Assembly (NCBI GenBank): GCA_050291725.1
Contig: JBNKKH010000021.1
Coordinates: 1 to 64,000, forward strand
DNA: 64,000 nucleotides
Direction: 5' to 3'
DNA from: JAAGZL01 sp050291725
Lineage (GTDB): Bacteria > Pseudomonadota > Gammaproteobacteria > Chromatiales > Chromatiaceae
Position numbers and translations under genes: made by a program. Below, piece by piece: positions 1-7,814 of this stretch (positions are counted from its first letter, which is position 1; each line of letters begins with the position of its first letter). The notes beneath the pieces were generated by a model. That model was given only the letters and a program-made list of their open reading frames with translations. It searched no databases and was not told the DNA's origin.

Positions 1-81
1 GTATAGTTTCGAACATGGTTCATCTCCGGAGTTGTCCATAATGTGGAAAAGAAAAACCATGGGGAGAGTTACGCTGCATAA
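1..81. repeat. 81-bp direct repeat, copy A
   Basis: This stretch recurs at 270-350 in the same orientation with about four mismatches over 81 bases (for example gttgtcc against gttgccc). The copies are 269 bp apart and enclose two GC-rich hairpins. No open reading frame explains it. The left end may continue beyond the window, so its full length is unknown. It could be the end of a short non-autonomous mobile element or a tandem duplication of intergenic DNA. Confidence 0.9.
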
Positions 82-99
82 GAAGAAGTGCACTATAAA

Positions 100-123
100 C
101 CCCTCTCCCTTGAGGGAGAGGGG
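100..123. repeat. GC-rich palindromic element 1
   Basis: A perfect 11-bp inverted repeat (cccctctccct and agggagagggg) is separated by two bases. It is followed by aaggggtgaggg, which gives the C-rich/G-rich look of dispersed intergenic palindromes common in gammaproteobacteria. Related elements lie at 241-265, 5697-5735 and 46015-46040. Its position downstream of the minus-strand CBS gene would also allow a transcription-stopping role, but no T-run is present. Confidence 0.8.
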
Positions 124-240
124 AAGGGGTGAGGGTGGAGACTTGATGTAAGCCTCAGGCGTTTAGTGCAATGCCAGTTATAGTTGCGTCCTAAGGTTCT
201 GGCTTTGCCTGCTATTCTAACATTTCCCCCTCATCCCCGG

Positions 241-265
241 CCCTTCTCCCCCGAGGGGAGAAGGG
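241..265. repeat. GC-rich palindromic element 2
   Basis: A perfect 11-bp inverted repeat (cccttctcccc and ggggagaaggg) with a three-base loop. It is preceded by ccctcatccccgg, so the longer motif lies in the opposite orientation to the element at 100-123. It ends five bases before the second copy of the 81-bp direct repeat. Confidence 0.8.
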
Positions 266-269
266 AGAG

Positions 270-350
270 GTATAGTTTCGAACATGGTTCATCTCCGGAG
301 TTGCCCATAATGTGAAAAAGGAAAACTATGGGGAGAGTTACGCTGCATAA
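270..350. repeat. 81-bp direct repeat, copy B
   Basis: Second copy of the repeat at 1-81, about 95% identical. It ends 26 bases from the stop codon of the CBS-domain gene on the minus strand. Together the copies frame 188 bp that contain two oppositely oriented GC-rich hairpins. Confidence 0.9.
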
Positions 351-376
351 CTCGATTGTTACAACTGAGTATGCAA

Positions 377-964
377 TCAGGAACCAAGGGCGATATCTGC
401 AACCTTGGTGGCTTTACCGGATCTTACGATCTTCTCGCCCAACTGTTTGCTGATCTGTACGGTGGAGAAGATGCCGCAGATGACTTGAGCGCCGCTGAAG
501 TCGTCATCTATCACCAAGGCGTGACGGCGTTTGGCATCTTTCAATATTGCCACAACATCTGACACCCTGGCACCCTTGATCTCAGCCATATGCAGAACCT
601 CAATTTTGCTTTGAGGAGTCATGAGGTCGCGCACCATAACCTCTTCGCGCTTACCACCAACTTCACTCAGGTATTTCAGCATTTTATCTCCCACCAGATC
701 GTTGGAGGTGATAATACCCAATACGTGGTGGAACTGGTTGGTGACAAACAGTAGATGCACGTTACTGGATGTCATACGCTGATTGGCCTGGTCTAGAGTT
801 GCACATGGGTTGATGCTCATGGCGGTAACCTTTTTCAGGTCGGTCATAACTTCCAGCGCTGGGCTATTCATGTTTACCTTTTCAGGTAGATCCTGGATAG
901 GACGATAGTAGGTTACATCACTATCAAGGCTATGCTTACTTAATCTTTTTCTGCCACTATTCAC
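377..964 (-). CDS. CBS-domain protein
   Basis: A 195-residue soluble protein. Residues about 45-190 look like a pair of CBS motifs, the adenosyl-ligand-binding module. One half contains VTAMSINPCATLDQANQRM and GIITSNDLVGD; the second begins near VMVRDLMTPQSKIEVL and ends at the degenerate VICGIFSTVQI. There is no fused enzyme or channel domain, so it is probably a small regulatory or energy-sensing CBS protein, but its target is unknown. The start is GTG, supported by GGAGAG six bases upstream. The gene is divergent from the two-component pair that follows, with a 256-bp AT-rich intergenic region that must hold both promoters. Confidence 0.75.
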   Translation of the reverse strand: MNSGRKRLSKHSLDSDVTYYRPIQDLPEKVNMNSPALEVMTDLKKVTAMSINPCATLDQANQRMTSSNVHLLFVTNQFHHVLGIITSNDLVGDKMLKYLSEVGGKREEVMVRDLMTPQSKIEVLHMAEIKGARVSDVVAILKDAKRRHALVIDDDFSGAQVICGIFSTVQISKQLGEKIVRSGKATKVADIALGS

Positions 965-1220
965 TGTTGTCTCTCCTCTTAACTACTTTACTTATATTTT
1001 GTAAGACCCAATAAAGCCCCTTATTTATTCAATGATTAGTATTCAGTCTAGAGCAATATTGGTTTATTAAAAATCATATATATTACTACATGCATAAGTG
1101 GAATTAATTAACCCAAGAATCTCCTTATAGTTAAAGCAGATCAACCCAGTTATCACCAAACAGTCTAAATATAGTGGTAATCTACCCATCAATACAAATA
1201 GCCAGGAAAAATAATAAACA

Positions 1221-1910
1221 GTGAACAAACAGATAGCCATAGTGGAAGATGAGCCGGCCATACTCGGCAACTACACCGATCTGCTTCAACGCCAAGGCTA
1301 TGAGGTAAAGGGTTATGCCGACAGAAAGGCAGCTCTGAGCGACTTCCGCACTAATTTGCCAGACCTAGCTATTCTGGATATAGGTCTGGGTGATGATGTG
1401 GATGGTGGCTTTGAGTTGTGCCGGGAGCTAAGGGCCCTATCCCCCACTCTCCCCATAATATTTCTCACCGCCCGCGATAGCGAGTTGGATACGGTATCTG
1501 GTCTGCGCTTAGGTGCAGACGACTATCTGACCAAAGATATCAGCCTAGCCCACCTCAGCGCCCGTATAGCTGCCCTGTTTCGTCGCATGGAGGCAGTTCA
1601 ACAACCGGTGCAACAGGATAGGGTCTTGGATCGAGGCGAACTGCGCATGGACATGGATAGGCTGCATATCACCTGGAAGGGAGAAGTAGTTGACCTTACG
1701 GTAACTGAGATCTGGTTTGTGCACGCCCTGGCCAACCATCCGGGACATGTTCGCACCAGAGATCAGTTGATGGATGCAGCCAACATATTGGTGGATGCCT
1801 CGAGCATTAGTACCCATATAAAACGCATTCGCCGCAAGTTCAACAGCATCGACAGTGAATTTGACGCCATCGAAACCATCTATGGCATGGGCTACCGCTG
1901 GAACCAATAG
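1221..1910 (+). CDS. OmpR-family response regulator, resembling the dedicated-sortase-system regulator
   Basis: A 229-residue DNA-binding response regulator. The receiver domain (about 4-118) has the acidic pair E9/D10, phosphoacceptor D53 in AILDIGLG, the switch Thr in IIFLTARD and a Lys in YLTKD. A winged-helix output domain (about 135-227) ends in IETIYGMGYRWNQ, typical of the OmpR/PhoB class. The start is GTG at 1221. It lies seven bases before the histidine kinase gene, its presumed cognate sensor. From memory, overall character and kinase partner resemble the proteobacterial dedicated sortase two-component family, but no sortase gene is visible here. The general class is certain; the subfamily is inferred. 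Confidence 0.88.
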   Translation: MNKQIAIVEDEPAILGNYTDLLQRQGYEVKGYADRKAALSDFRTNLPDLAILDIGLGDDVDGGFELCRELRALSPTLPIIFLTARDSELDTVSGLRLGADDYLTKDISLAHLSARIAALFRRMEAVQQPVQQDRVLDRGELRMDMDRLHITWKGEVVDLTVTEIWFVHALANHPGHVRTRDQLMDAANILVDASSISTHIKRIRRKFNSIDSEFDAIETIYGMGYRWNQ

Positions 1911-1917
1911 TAGCAAC

Positions 1918-4032
1918 ATGCCCATCAGCAAAACCAAACGCCGTTTCTATCACAGCATACGTTTCAAACTCCTGCTGGTAGCCCTCACCCTGCTGGTGAT
2001 CCCTTGGGCTGGATACCGTTTCATTCAGGAGACCGAGAGCTTTCTGCGCAAGGCCCAGGAGACCATGCTGCTGGGAACAGCACAGGCAGTAGCCACTATT
2101 CTGCATAACCAGGATGAGATGTTCGCCTCCAGTCTACCGGCCCATGCCGGGGCTGATCCTGAATCTGCCATCTATATCCACCGCCTAAACAGCAACATCC
2201 AACTGGACGGTTATACCGAAGAGTGGACCCCCTACCTGCGCAATATCTGGCACTACCGTGGCAATGACGACACCAGCTTCGATAGTCTGGTGGGTGAGCG
2301 CGGCCGTTATCTCTACCTGCTGTTTAAGGTTAAAGACAACAACATCGTCTATCACCAACCGGGAGTATTCACTACCGAGCAGTGTGATCATCTGGATATA
2401 GCCATGCAACTCCCCAATGGCAGCCTGGCCAAATATCGTATCGCCACCAGCTCCCCTGGCTGGGTCAACGCCAAGCGACTATCCAATAACATCAGATATC
2501 CCGAACTGCTTGGCACCGAGACCCGTATCCATGGCGAGTGGCAGGAGAGCAGCGATGGCTATGTTATTGAACTGCGTATACCTAAAAATATGCTGGGCAA
2601 GCGGCTTGGCTTCATGCTGACCGATGTGGATGACAACAGCACAAGGGAGGTTGCTGGCTGGGCCTCAAGCGCGGATATCAGACAGATCGAAACCCTGGGT
2701 TGGTTAGTCACACCCAATCGCGAACTGGAAAAGACCATCGCTGGACTGGAACATGAAAGCGCCCGCATCTGGGTACTTGATCGTAACCAGCGGGTACTGG
2801 CAAAACGTGGGCAACTACAGGCGCCCGAAGATCAAACCACAGACAGAGAACTTTCACTACCTAGATCAATCTTACATCTGCTGATACGTCTGGTTCTGGA
2901 TCAACCCAGCGGCGAATTTAAGGACGATCTGGCAGACGCGACGTTTATCGAAAGTAAAGAGATAGAGTCTGCCCTCAAGGGAATAGCGGACACCAAACGC
3001 CGTAAAACAGCTGATGGAGAGGCGATGATCCTGTCAGCGGCCTGGCCCATAAAATCTGCGGATGGCATCATCGGCGCCGTGGTCGTGGAACAGACCACCA
3101 ATCAGATCCTATCGCTGCAAAACCAGGCCATGGAAAAACTATTTGGCATCACCATCAGCTTTCTATCTATTACCGTCCTGATCCTGCTCGGCTTTGCCAC
3201 CCTACTCACCAGCCGCATCGCGCGCCTGCGCAATCGGGTAGAAGATGCGGTAACCCATGACGGACGTATCATCGGCCAGATGAAACAGACACGCTCTAAA
3301 GATGAGATAGGAGACCTGGACCGCAGCTTTGCTGGAGTGCTCAACCGTCTAACAGAATATAACCGCTATCTCGAGGCCATGGCGTCACGTCTGGCCCACG
3401 AGATACAGACACCGATCACAGTGATCAAATCGTCTCTAGAGAATCTGGAGACAGACCCATCAACGGAAGAGCACCACCGCTATATCCAGCGCGCTCAAGA
3501 CGGCACCGAACGTCTAAACAAGATCCTGCATCGCATGCGCGAGGCAACCAGACTGGAACAGCTTCTACAACAGACCGAGCTGGAACAGTTTAACCTTGCC
3601 GGCTTTTTGCAGATTACGCTGGAAAGCTACCGCGCCGCTTTCCCGGATATTTCATTCGAAGCAGATATTCCCGACGAAGAGATCAGCATCAATGGCGCAC
3701 CTGATCTAATAAGCCAGGCCCTGGACAAACTGGTAAACAACGCCATAGATTTCTACACCCCAGACACCGCCATAAGATTTGAACTGACCAAGATAGACCA
3801 TAACCAAATCAACCTAAGCGTCATTAACCATGGCCCCACCCTACCCGCAGGCATGGAGCAGGAGCTGTTTCAATCCATGGTATCGGTGCGCACCAGCAAA
3901 GGAGATGATCCCCATCTTGGACTTGGGCTTTATCTGGTACGACTCATATGTGAGTTTCATGGAGGGCAGGCGGTGGCTGAGAATCTTTCTGATGGGAGTG
4001 GGGTTAGGATGGGAATGAGGCTTGCGGTTTAG
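1918..4032 (+). CDS. Membrane sensor histidine kinase with periplasmic CBM9-like region, dedicated-sortase-system type
   Basis: About 704 residues. Order: an N-terminal membrane segment (LLLVALTLLVIPWAGYRF), a long extracytoplasmic region of about 380 residues including a beta-rich stretch (LDGYTEEWTPYLRNIWHY onward) that resembles CBM9-like sensor domains, a second membrane segment (FGITISFLSITVLILLGFA), a HAMP-like linker, a HisKA box with the phospho-His in RLAHEIQTPITVIK, and an ATPase domain with N-box DKLVNNAIDFY and G-box LGLGLYLVRL. An in-frame ATG at 1855 would overlap the regulator, so ATG 1918, seven bases after its stop, is preferred. The IPWAGYRFIQE opening and domain order recall kinases paired with a variant sortase; that link is inference. 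Confidence 0.85.
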   Translation: MPISKTKRRFYHSIRFKLLLVALTLLVIPWAGYRFIQETESFLRKAQETMLLGTAQAVATILHNQDEMFASSLPAHAGADPESAIYIHRLNSNIQLDGYTEEWTPYLRNIWHYRGNDDTSFDSLVGERGRYLYLLFKVKDNNIVYHQPGVFTTEQCDHLDIAMQLPNGSLAKYRIATSSPGWVNAKRLSNNIRYPELLGTETRIHGEWQESSDGYVIELRIPKNMLGKRLGFMLTDVDDNSTREVAGWASSADIRQIETLGWLVTPNRELEKTIAGLEHESARIWVLDRNQRVLAKRGQLQAPEDQTTDRELSLPRSILHLLIRLVLDQPSGEFKDDLADATFIESKEIESALKGIADTKRRKTADGEAMILSAAWPIKSADGIIGAVVVEQTTNQILSLQNQAMEKLFGITISFLSITVLILLGFATLLTSRIARLRNRVEDAVTHDGRIIGQMKQTRSKDEIGDLDRSFAGVLNRLTEYNRYLEAMASRLAHEIQTPITVIKSSLENLETDPSTEEHHRYIQRAQDGTERLNKILHRMREATRLEQLLQQTELEQFNLAGFLQITLESYRAAFPDISFEADIPDEEISINGAPDLISQALDKLVNNAIDFYTPDTAIRFELTKIDHNQINLSVINHGPTLPAGMEQELFQSMVSVRTSKGDDPHLGLGLYLVRLICEFHGGQAVAENLSDGSGVRMGMRLAV

Positions 4033-4052
4033 TTTGTCTCTTGTGCCATATT

Positions 4053-4086
4053 CTCCTGGATCCCGCGGTCAAGCCGCGGGATGACA
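4053..4086 (+). repeat. Palindromic repeat copy 1 (cccgcggtcaagccgcggg type)
   Basis: The core tcccgcggtcaagccgcggg forms an 8-bp stem (cccgcggt/..ccgcggg with a short loop) and is flanked by ctgga on the left and atgaca on the right. Two further copies lie at 4874-4905 (reverse orientation) and 5204-5235 (same orientation). It begins about 20 bases after the kinase stop codon and could also act as its terminator hairpin. Confidence 0.9.
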
Positions 4087-4120
4087 GTTCGTATATTCAC
4101 TCCTATAGGACATGTAAGAC

Positions 4121-4872
4121 ATGAACCAAGCTGAAAAGGAGAAGAGTATTTTCTAGATTTTGCATCAATCTCTGGATTACCGATTTATCTGAATTCTATT
4201 GCGAACCGAAAACCACCTGAGCCAGATATTACTTGCGAAATATCTGGAGAAGGAATTGTAGGGTTTGAGTTAACCGAGTTAATTGATAGAGAGTTTATGG
4301 CGTGGACAAGCTCAGCATGCTGGACTAAGTGTCATCTTTATGAAACATGGCACGATATCTTGAATGATTCCGAAAAAACCAAGCTTCAGGAAAAATATAA
4401 TAATGCTCTTCTGCATTTTGTGTATGTAAAAAATGTAACACAAAGAAAAATAGCTAAATTTACTAGGGAAATATTACGTGAACTTATTAAGCTTCCGGAC
4501 AACTTTGAAGGCACCGCACTAAGTAATCCAATAAAATTCCCACATATATTGAAAGAAGTGAGAATTAGTCGCGGCATATTCCAAGGACCAATATTTGACG
4601 TAGATTCCGTCGGATGGCTTGGAGACCCTACAGCTCCTGCGATTCGCAAAAAACTCATGAATGTTTATAGTTGTAATTATCCTATTGAGTTACTCGCTCA
4701 TATTGATATAGATGTATTGCCTCCAGATGAAGTATGGATGGCAGCCGCTGACAATGCTGCAGACTTACTCACCACTTCCCAATTCCGTAGAATTTGGGTA
4801 TTTGATCGAAGCAAGAAAACAATACGGTATAAGAGAGACAAACAAACATGCATGAACAAGAGATATAAATGA
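4121..4872 (+). pseudogene. Frameshifted hypothetical gene, possible PD-(D/E)xK-like nuclease
   Basis: An ATG at 4121 starts MNQAEKEK and soon hits a stop, but the next frame is open from 4135 to 4872 and continues naturally as EEYFLDFASISGLPIYL. A single frameshift near 4138-4146 (an A/G-rich run) therefore splits one gene of about 250 codons. The intact part from ATG 4297 encodes 191 residues. The upstream segment reads KPPEPDITCEI then GIVGFELTEL, the spacing of Pro-Asp and Glu-x-Thr seen in many PD-(D/E)xK nuclease-fold proteins; function is inference only. It sits between two palindromic repeat copies. It could be a decayed gene or a sequencing error in the run. Confidence 0.6.
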
Positions 4873-4873
4873 C

Positions 4874-4905
4874 GTCATCCCGCGGCTTGACCGCGAGATC
4901 CAGGA
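4874..4905 (-). repeat. Palindromic repeat copy 2, inverted
   Basis: Reverse-complement copy of the repeat at 4053-4086, reading gtcatcccgcggcttgacc on the plus strand with one mismatch in an arm. It lies directly after the stop of the frameshifted gene and ends two bases before the aaggaa ribosome-binding site of the GIY-YIG gene. Together with copy 3 it makes an inverted pair around that gene. Confidence 0.9.
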
Positions 4906-4917
4906 AGGAACAACACT

Positions 4918-5232
4918 ATGGAAAAGGATTTCTACGTATATATCATGGCTAGCAAAAAGAACGGTACTTTGTACGTTGGTGTTACCTCAAACTTAGTAAA
5001 ACGCGTTTACCAGCACAAAAATAACCTCGCTGAGGGATTCACCAAGAGGTACGGCGCACATACGTTGGTTTATTACGAGAAACATTTCTCTGCGGAATCA
5101 GCAATACAAAGAGAAAAACGCCTTAAAGAGTGGCAACGCAAGTGGAAGATTGACCTTATTGAGAAGAGCAATCCTAAGTGGAATGATTTATACCACGAGA
5201 TTACTGGATCCCGCGGTCAAGCCGCGGGATGA
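4918..5232 (+). CDS. GIY-YIG nuclease superfamily protein
   Basis: A 104-residue single-domain protein of the small YhbQ/UPF0213-like GIY-YIG class. The family signature is clear: FYVYIMASKKNGTLYVGVTS holds the two YI/YVG strands, followed by KRVYQHKNN, the conserved Arg/His helix, and AIQREKRLKEWQRKWK with the metal-binding Glu. Family members cut DNA or act in nucleotide-excision-like steps; the cellular substrate of this class is not settled. The start has AAGGA seven bases upstream. The last codons (ITGSRGQAAG) are encoded by palindromic repeat copy 3, so the repeat supplies the C-terminus and stop. An inverted copy precedes the gene. Confidence 0.9.
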   Translation: MEKDFYVYIMASKKNGTLYVGVTSNLVKRVYQHKNNLAEGFTKRYGAHTLVYYEKHFSAESAIQREKRLKEWQRKWKIDLIEKSNPKWNDLYHEITGSRGQAAG

Positions 5233-5235
5233 CAT
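5204..5235 (+). repeat. Palindromic repeat copy 3, overlapping the GIY-YIG 3' end
   Basis: Near-identical to copy 1 across its core and both flanks (ctgga ... atgaca). It overlaps the last ten codons and the stop codon of the GIY-YIG gene, and is inverted relative to copy 2 in front of that gene. Confidence 0.9.
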
Positions 5236-5312
5236 GGATATATTTGCGTACTTTTGCAGTAATTCGCGTTTATTTGGAAAATAATTGGAGGCAGACCCCA
5301 ATTAATACTCAC

Positions 5313-5626
5313 TCAATACGTTATCGTACCCCTAGCCTCCTTCGACGCAGCCGAGTACCGGAACCGATACAGGATCAGGCCCGTAGGGGCGCTGTATGAA
5401 TTACCAGGGACGTTTGTGGTAAAAGCCTTCCCTGGCGCACCGATCCAGCCTCGCATCCATGCGAGGCGTTCGCAATTCTGCGTTGGACTTCTGGACCAAC
5501 GGTCATTGCTCACCCTTCGCTGGAGCCCCTGGAGCGGTGAGGAACGAGGGTACCCGAAGGGCAAGTCGAGGAGTGTGTACGAGTAAAAGACCTAGGTGGT
5601 TAAGGGCTGAGAAACTAATTACCGAT
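5313..5626. other. GC-rich non-coding island with several strong hairpins
   Basis: The 660 bp between the nuclease gene and the next gene hold no convincing coding region. The base composition is clearly more GC-rich than the flanks. Perfect inverted repeats include ccaggga/tccctgg (5404-5410 with 5429-5435) and gcctcgcat/atgcgaggc (5448-5456 with 5459-5467). An 83-codon frame on the minus strand exists but lacks a ribosome-binding site and family features. The pattern suits a structured repeat element or a non-coding RNA; I cannot assign it to a known family. Confidence 0.5.
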
Positions 5627-5650
5627 CTATAACTATGATCATAGTTATAG
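5627..5650. repeat. 24-bp perfect palindrome
   Basis: The sequence centred on atgatcat is identical to its reverse complement over 24 bases, with no loop. It ends the GC-rich island. It could be an operator for a dimeric regulator, a cruciform, or a mobile-element end; nothing nearby decides. Confidence 0.85.
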
Positions 5651-5696
5651 CCCAGAGGGCTGGGCTCCCACATGTACGATCAAGCTGCGGAATACC

Positions 5697-5735
5697 CCCT
5701 CATCCCCAACCCTTCTCCCCGATGGGGCGAAGAGG
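5697..5735. repeat. GC-rich palindromic element 3 (imperfect)
   Basis: The stretch ccctcatccccaacccttct followed by ccccgatggggcgaagaggg is an imperfect member of the hairpin family seen at 100-123, 241-265 and 46015-46040. It lies in the non-coding gap before the GGDEF-EAL gene. Confidence 0.65.
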
Positions 5736-5896
5736 GTGTTGCGCGATAGAGTAGGAGGACGGTGGTGTAATGTTTATCTGCGTCTCATTTTTCGAGCGAT
5801 TTCTGCGCGGGTTCCCTCTCCTTCTCCCTACTGAATTGCTTTAGTCTTACCAGCGCGAACAGAAGGAAACCGATCATTAGGATCGCACATCATTAG

Positions 5897-7729
5897 CTAA
5901 TCAAACTTATCCAACGGCAGCGGCTTACTGAACAGGTAGCCCTGATACGTCGTACAACCGTGGTAATGGAGAAACTCACTCTGCGCCTCGCTCTCTACAC
6001 CCTCTGCAATCACATGCAGACCAAGGCTCTTGGACATGGTGATGATAGTCTGGGCGATGATCGCATCTTTCCGGCTGTTTAGCAGGTTAAGTACAAATGA
6101 GCGGTCGATCTTGAGCTGGTCCAGCGGCAAGCCGGTCAGATAGGAGAGGGAGGAATATCCGGTACCGAAGTCGTCCACAGCAAATCTGACACCCAGCTTT
6201 TTCAAGGCTATCATCTTTTCAGAGATTTCACCAACATCGTGCAGCACCATGCTCTCTGTTATCTCAAGCTTGAGACGCTGCGGATCGGCCCCCGTCTGCG
6301 ATAACACTTCCGCTACCTCGGATACGAAGCCCGGTTGTAGAAACTGGTGCGCACTGACATTAACTGCAAGAGGAAAAGAGTTGGCAGCCGGCAACGACGA
6401 CCAGACCTTGATCTGCTTACAAGCGGCTTCCAACACCCAATGACCAATAGGCAGAATCAGACCGGTATCTTCTGCCAGCGGGATAAACTCAGACGGTGGC
6501 ACCATCCCGCGTTCAGGATGCATCCAGCGTAGCAACGCCTCGGCACCAACGATGTTACCATCATAATCAACCTGAGGCTGATACTGGAGATGCAGTTGCT
6601 GGGCATCTATGGCCAAGCGCAGGGCATTCTCCAGCGCGCTACGTTCGTCAAGTGCAACCTGCATGGCAGGATCAAAGAAACGCAACGTGTTGCACCCAGC
6701 GTTCTTGGCCTTATACATGGCCAAGTCGGCATGCTTAAGCATCGTTTCAACCGATTCATTATCTCCGAAAAACAGTGTAGCTCCCAGACTGGCCGAGCAA
6801 TAGAATTCGCCGTCAGCCAGAAGGTATGGCTTGTTCAAGGCCTCGCGAATCTTCTCTCCAACTTCGCGTGTCTGGAATGCCGCATACTTAGAATCGGAAC
6901 TCAAACCCTCTAGCATCACCAGGAACTCATCACCACCCACCCGGGAGACCGTATCCCCCGCACGCAGACTAGCTAGAATTCGTCGCGCCACTTCAATCAG
7001 CAACCGATCGCCGGCATCATGACCACGGGTATCGTTGAGTTTCTTGAAATCGTCCAAATCCAGGAACAGCAGCGCTCCGTAGCGACGGCTGCGTCGGCTG
7101 CCGGTCAGCGCTTGGCCAAGACGATCCTGCAGCAGACGGCGGTTGGGTAGGCATGTGAGAGGGTCGTAAAAGGCAAGGCGGTGGATTTCATCCTCAGCAC
7201 GCTTTTGCTCAGTGATGTCAGACAGAACAACCCGAGCCATAGACAGTCCGGTCCCCACACACTCGGCCCGGGCATAAAATTCGGTACCGTCACCACGCAG
7301 CATTGCTAGATCCAGAGTTGAGCGATCACGCCCGAATTTGGCGTCGATAAAAAAGCGGTGCCAAACATCACGATCCGCATCCACAACACAGCGAACAAAG
7401 CGAGTACCAAGCAGAGACTTCCTCTCCCGTCCCAGTAGTACTGCTCCCCTGAGGTTTATTTCGGTAATCAAGCCACTGGAATCGAGCGTCAGATAGCCAA
7501 CCGGGGCGAACTCGTAGAGATCGACGAAGCGGTCGCGTGACTCTTCCAGGGCAACCTGAGACTTACGCAAGGCATCATTCTGCATCTCCAGCTCGATCTT
7601 ATGAACCCGGAGTTCATGCAGCAACTCGGCCGCCGATTGCTCTGATGCAATATCCTGCACGGCCTGGGCCAATTTGGCTTCGGCCTCCTCCCGCAACTCT
7701 TTTGGGGTAGGAACCGCCTTCCTGGCCAT
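5897..7729 (-). CDS. PAS-GGDEF-EAL cyclic-di-GMP signalling protein
   Basis: A 610-residue cytoplasmic protein without membrane segments. Order: an N-terminal helical region (about 1-65), a PAS domain (about 66-180, DLYEFAPVGYLTLDSSG), a GGDEF domain (about 190-345) with intact RVGGDEF and an RxxD inhibitory site (RAGD) five residues before it, then an EAL domain (about 360-605) with AEALLRW, VDDFGTGYSSLSYL, LKIDRSFV and IAEGVE. Both synthase and phosphodiesterase motifs look intact, so net activity cannot be read from sequence. The start has GGAG five bases upstream. It follows the CheB-CheR-PAS gene on the same strand with an 85-bp gap, so they may be cotranscribed and share a stimulus. Confidence 0.93.
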   Translation of the reverse strand: MARKAVPTPKELREEAEAKLAQAVQDIASEQSAAELLHELRVHKIELEMQNDALRKSQVALEESRDRFVDLYEFAPVGYLTLDSSGLITEINLRGAVLLGRERKSLLGTRFVRCVVDADRDVWHRFFIDAKFGRDRSTLDLAMLRGDGTEFYARAECVGTGLSMARVVLSDITEQKRAEDEIHRLAFYDPLTCLPNRRLLQDRLGQALTGSRRSRRYGALLFLDLDDFKKLNDTRGHDAGDRLLIEVARRILASLRAGDTVSRVGGDEFLVMLEGLSSDSKYAAFQTREVGEKIREALNKPYLLADGEFYCSASLGATLFFGDNESVETMLKHADLAMYKAKNAGCNTLRFFDPAMQVALDERSALENALRLAIDAQQLHLQYQPQVDYDGNIVGAEALLRWMHPERGMVPPSEFIPLAEDTGLILPIGHWVLEAACKQIKVWSSLPAANSFPLAVNVSAHQFLQPGFVSEVAEVLSQTGADPQRLKLEITESMVLHDVGEISEKMIALKKLGVRFAVDDFGTGYSSLSYLTGLPLDQLKIDRSFVLNLLNSRKDAIIAQTIITMSKSLGLHVIAEGVESEAQSEFLHYHGCTTYQGYLFSKPLPLDKFD

Positions 7730-7814
7730 AAGGTTCTCCGCGATCTTACGATTAAGTACGTATCCTCTTTGCAGTATGGGTCACACTAGCCATTATGCCA
7801 AGTAAAACCACAAC

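Noticed and set aside
5313..5564. 83-codon minus-strand frame in the GC-rich island
   Set aside because: No ribosome-binding site, no recognisable family, and the DNA is dominated by hairpins, so a non-coding structure is more likely.
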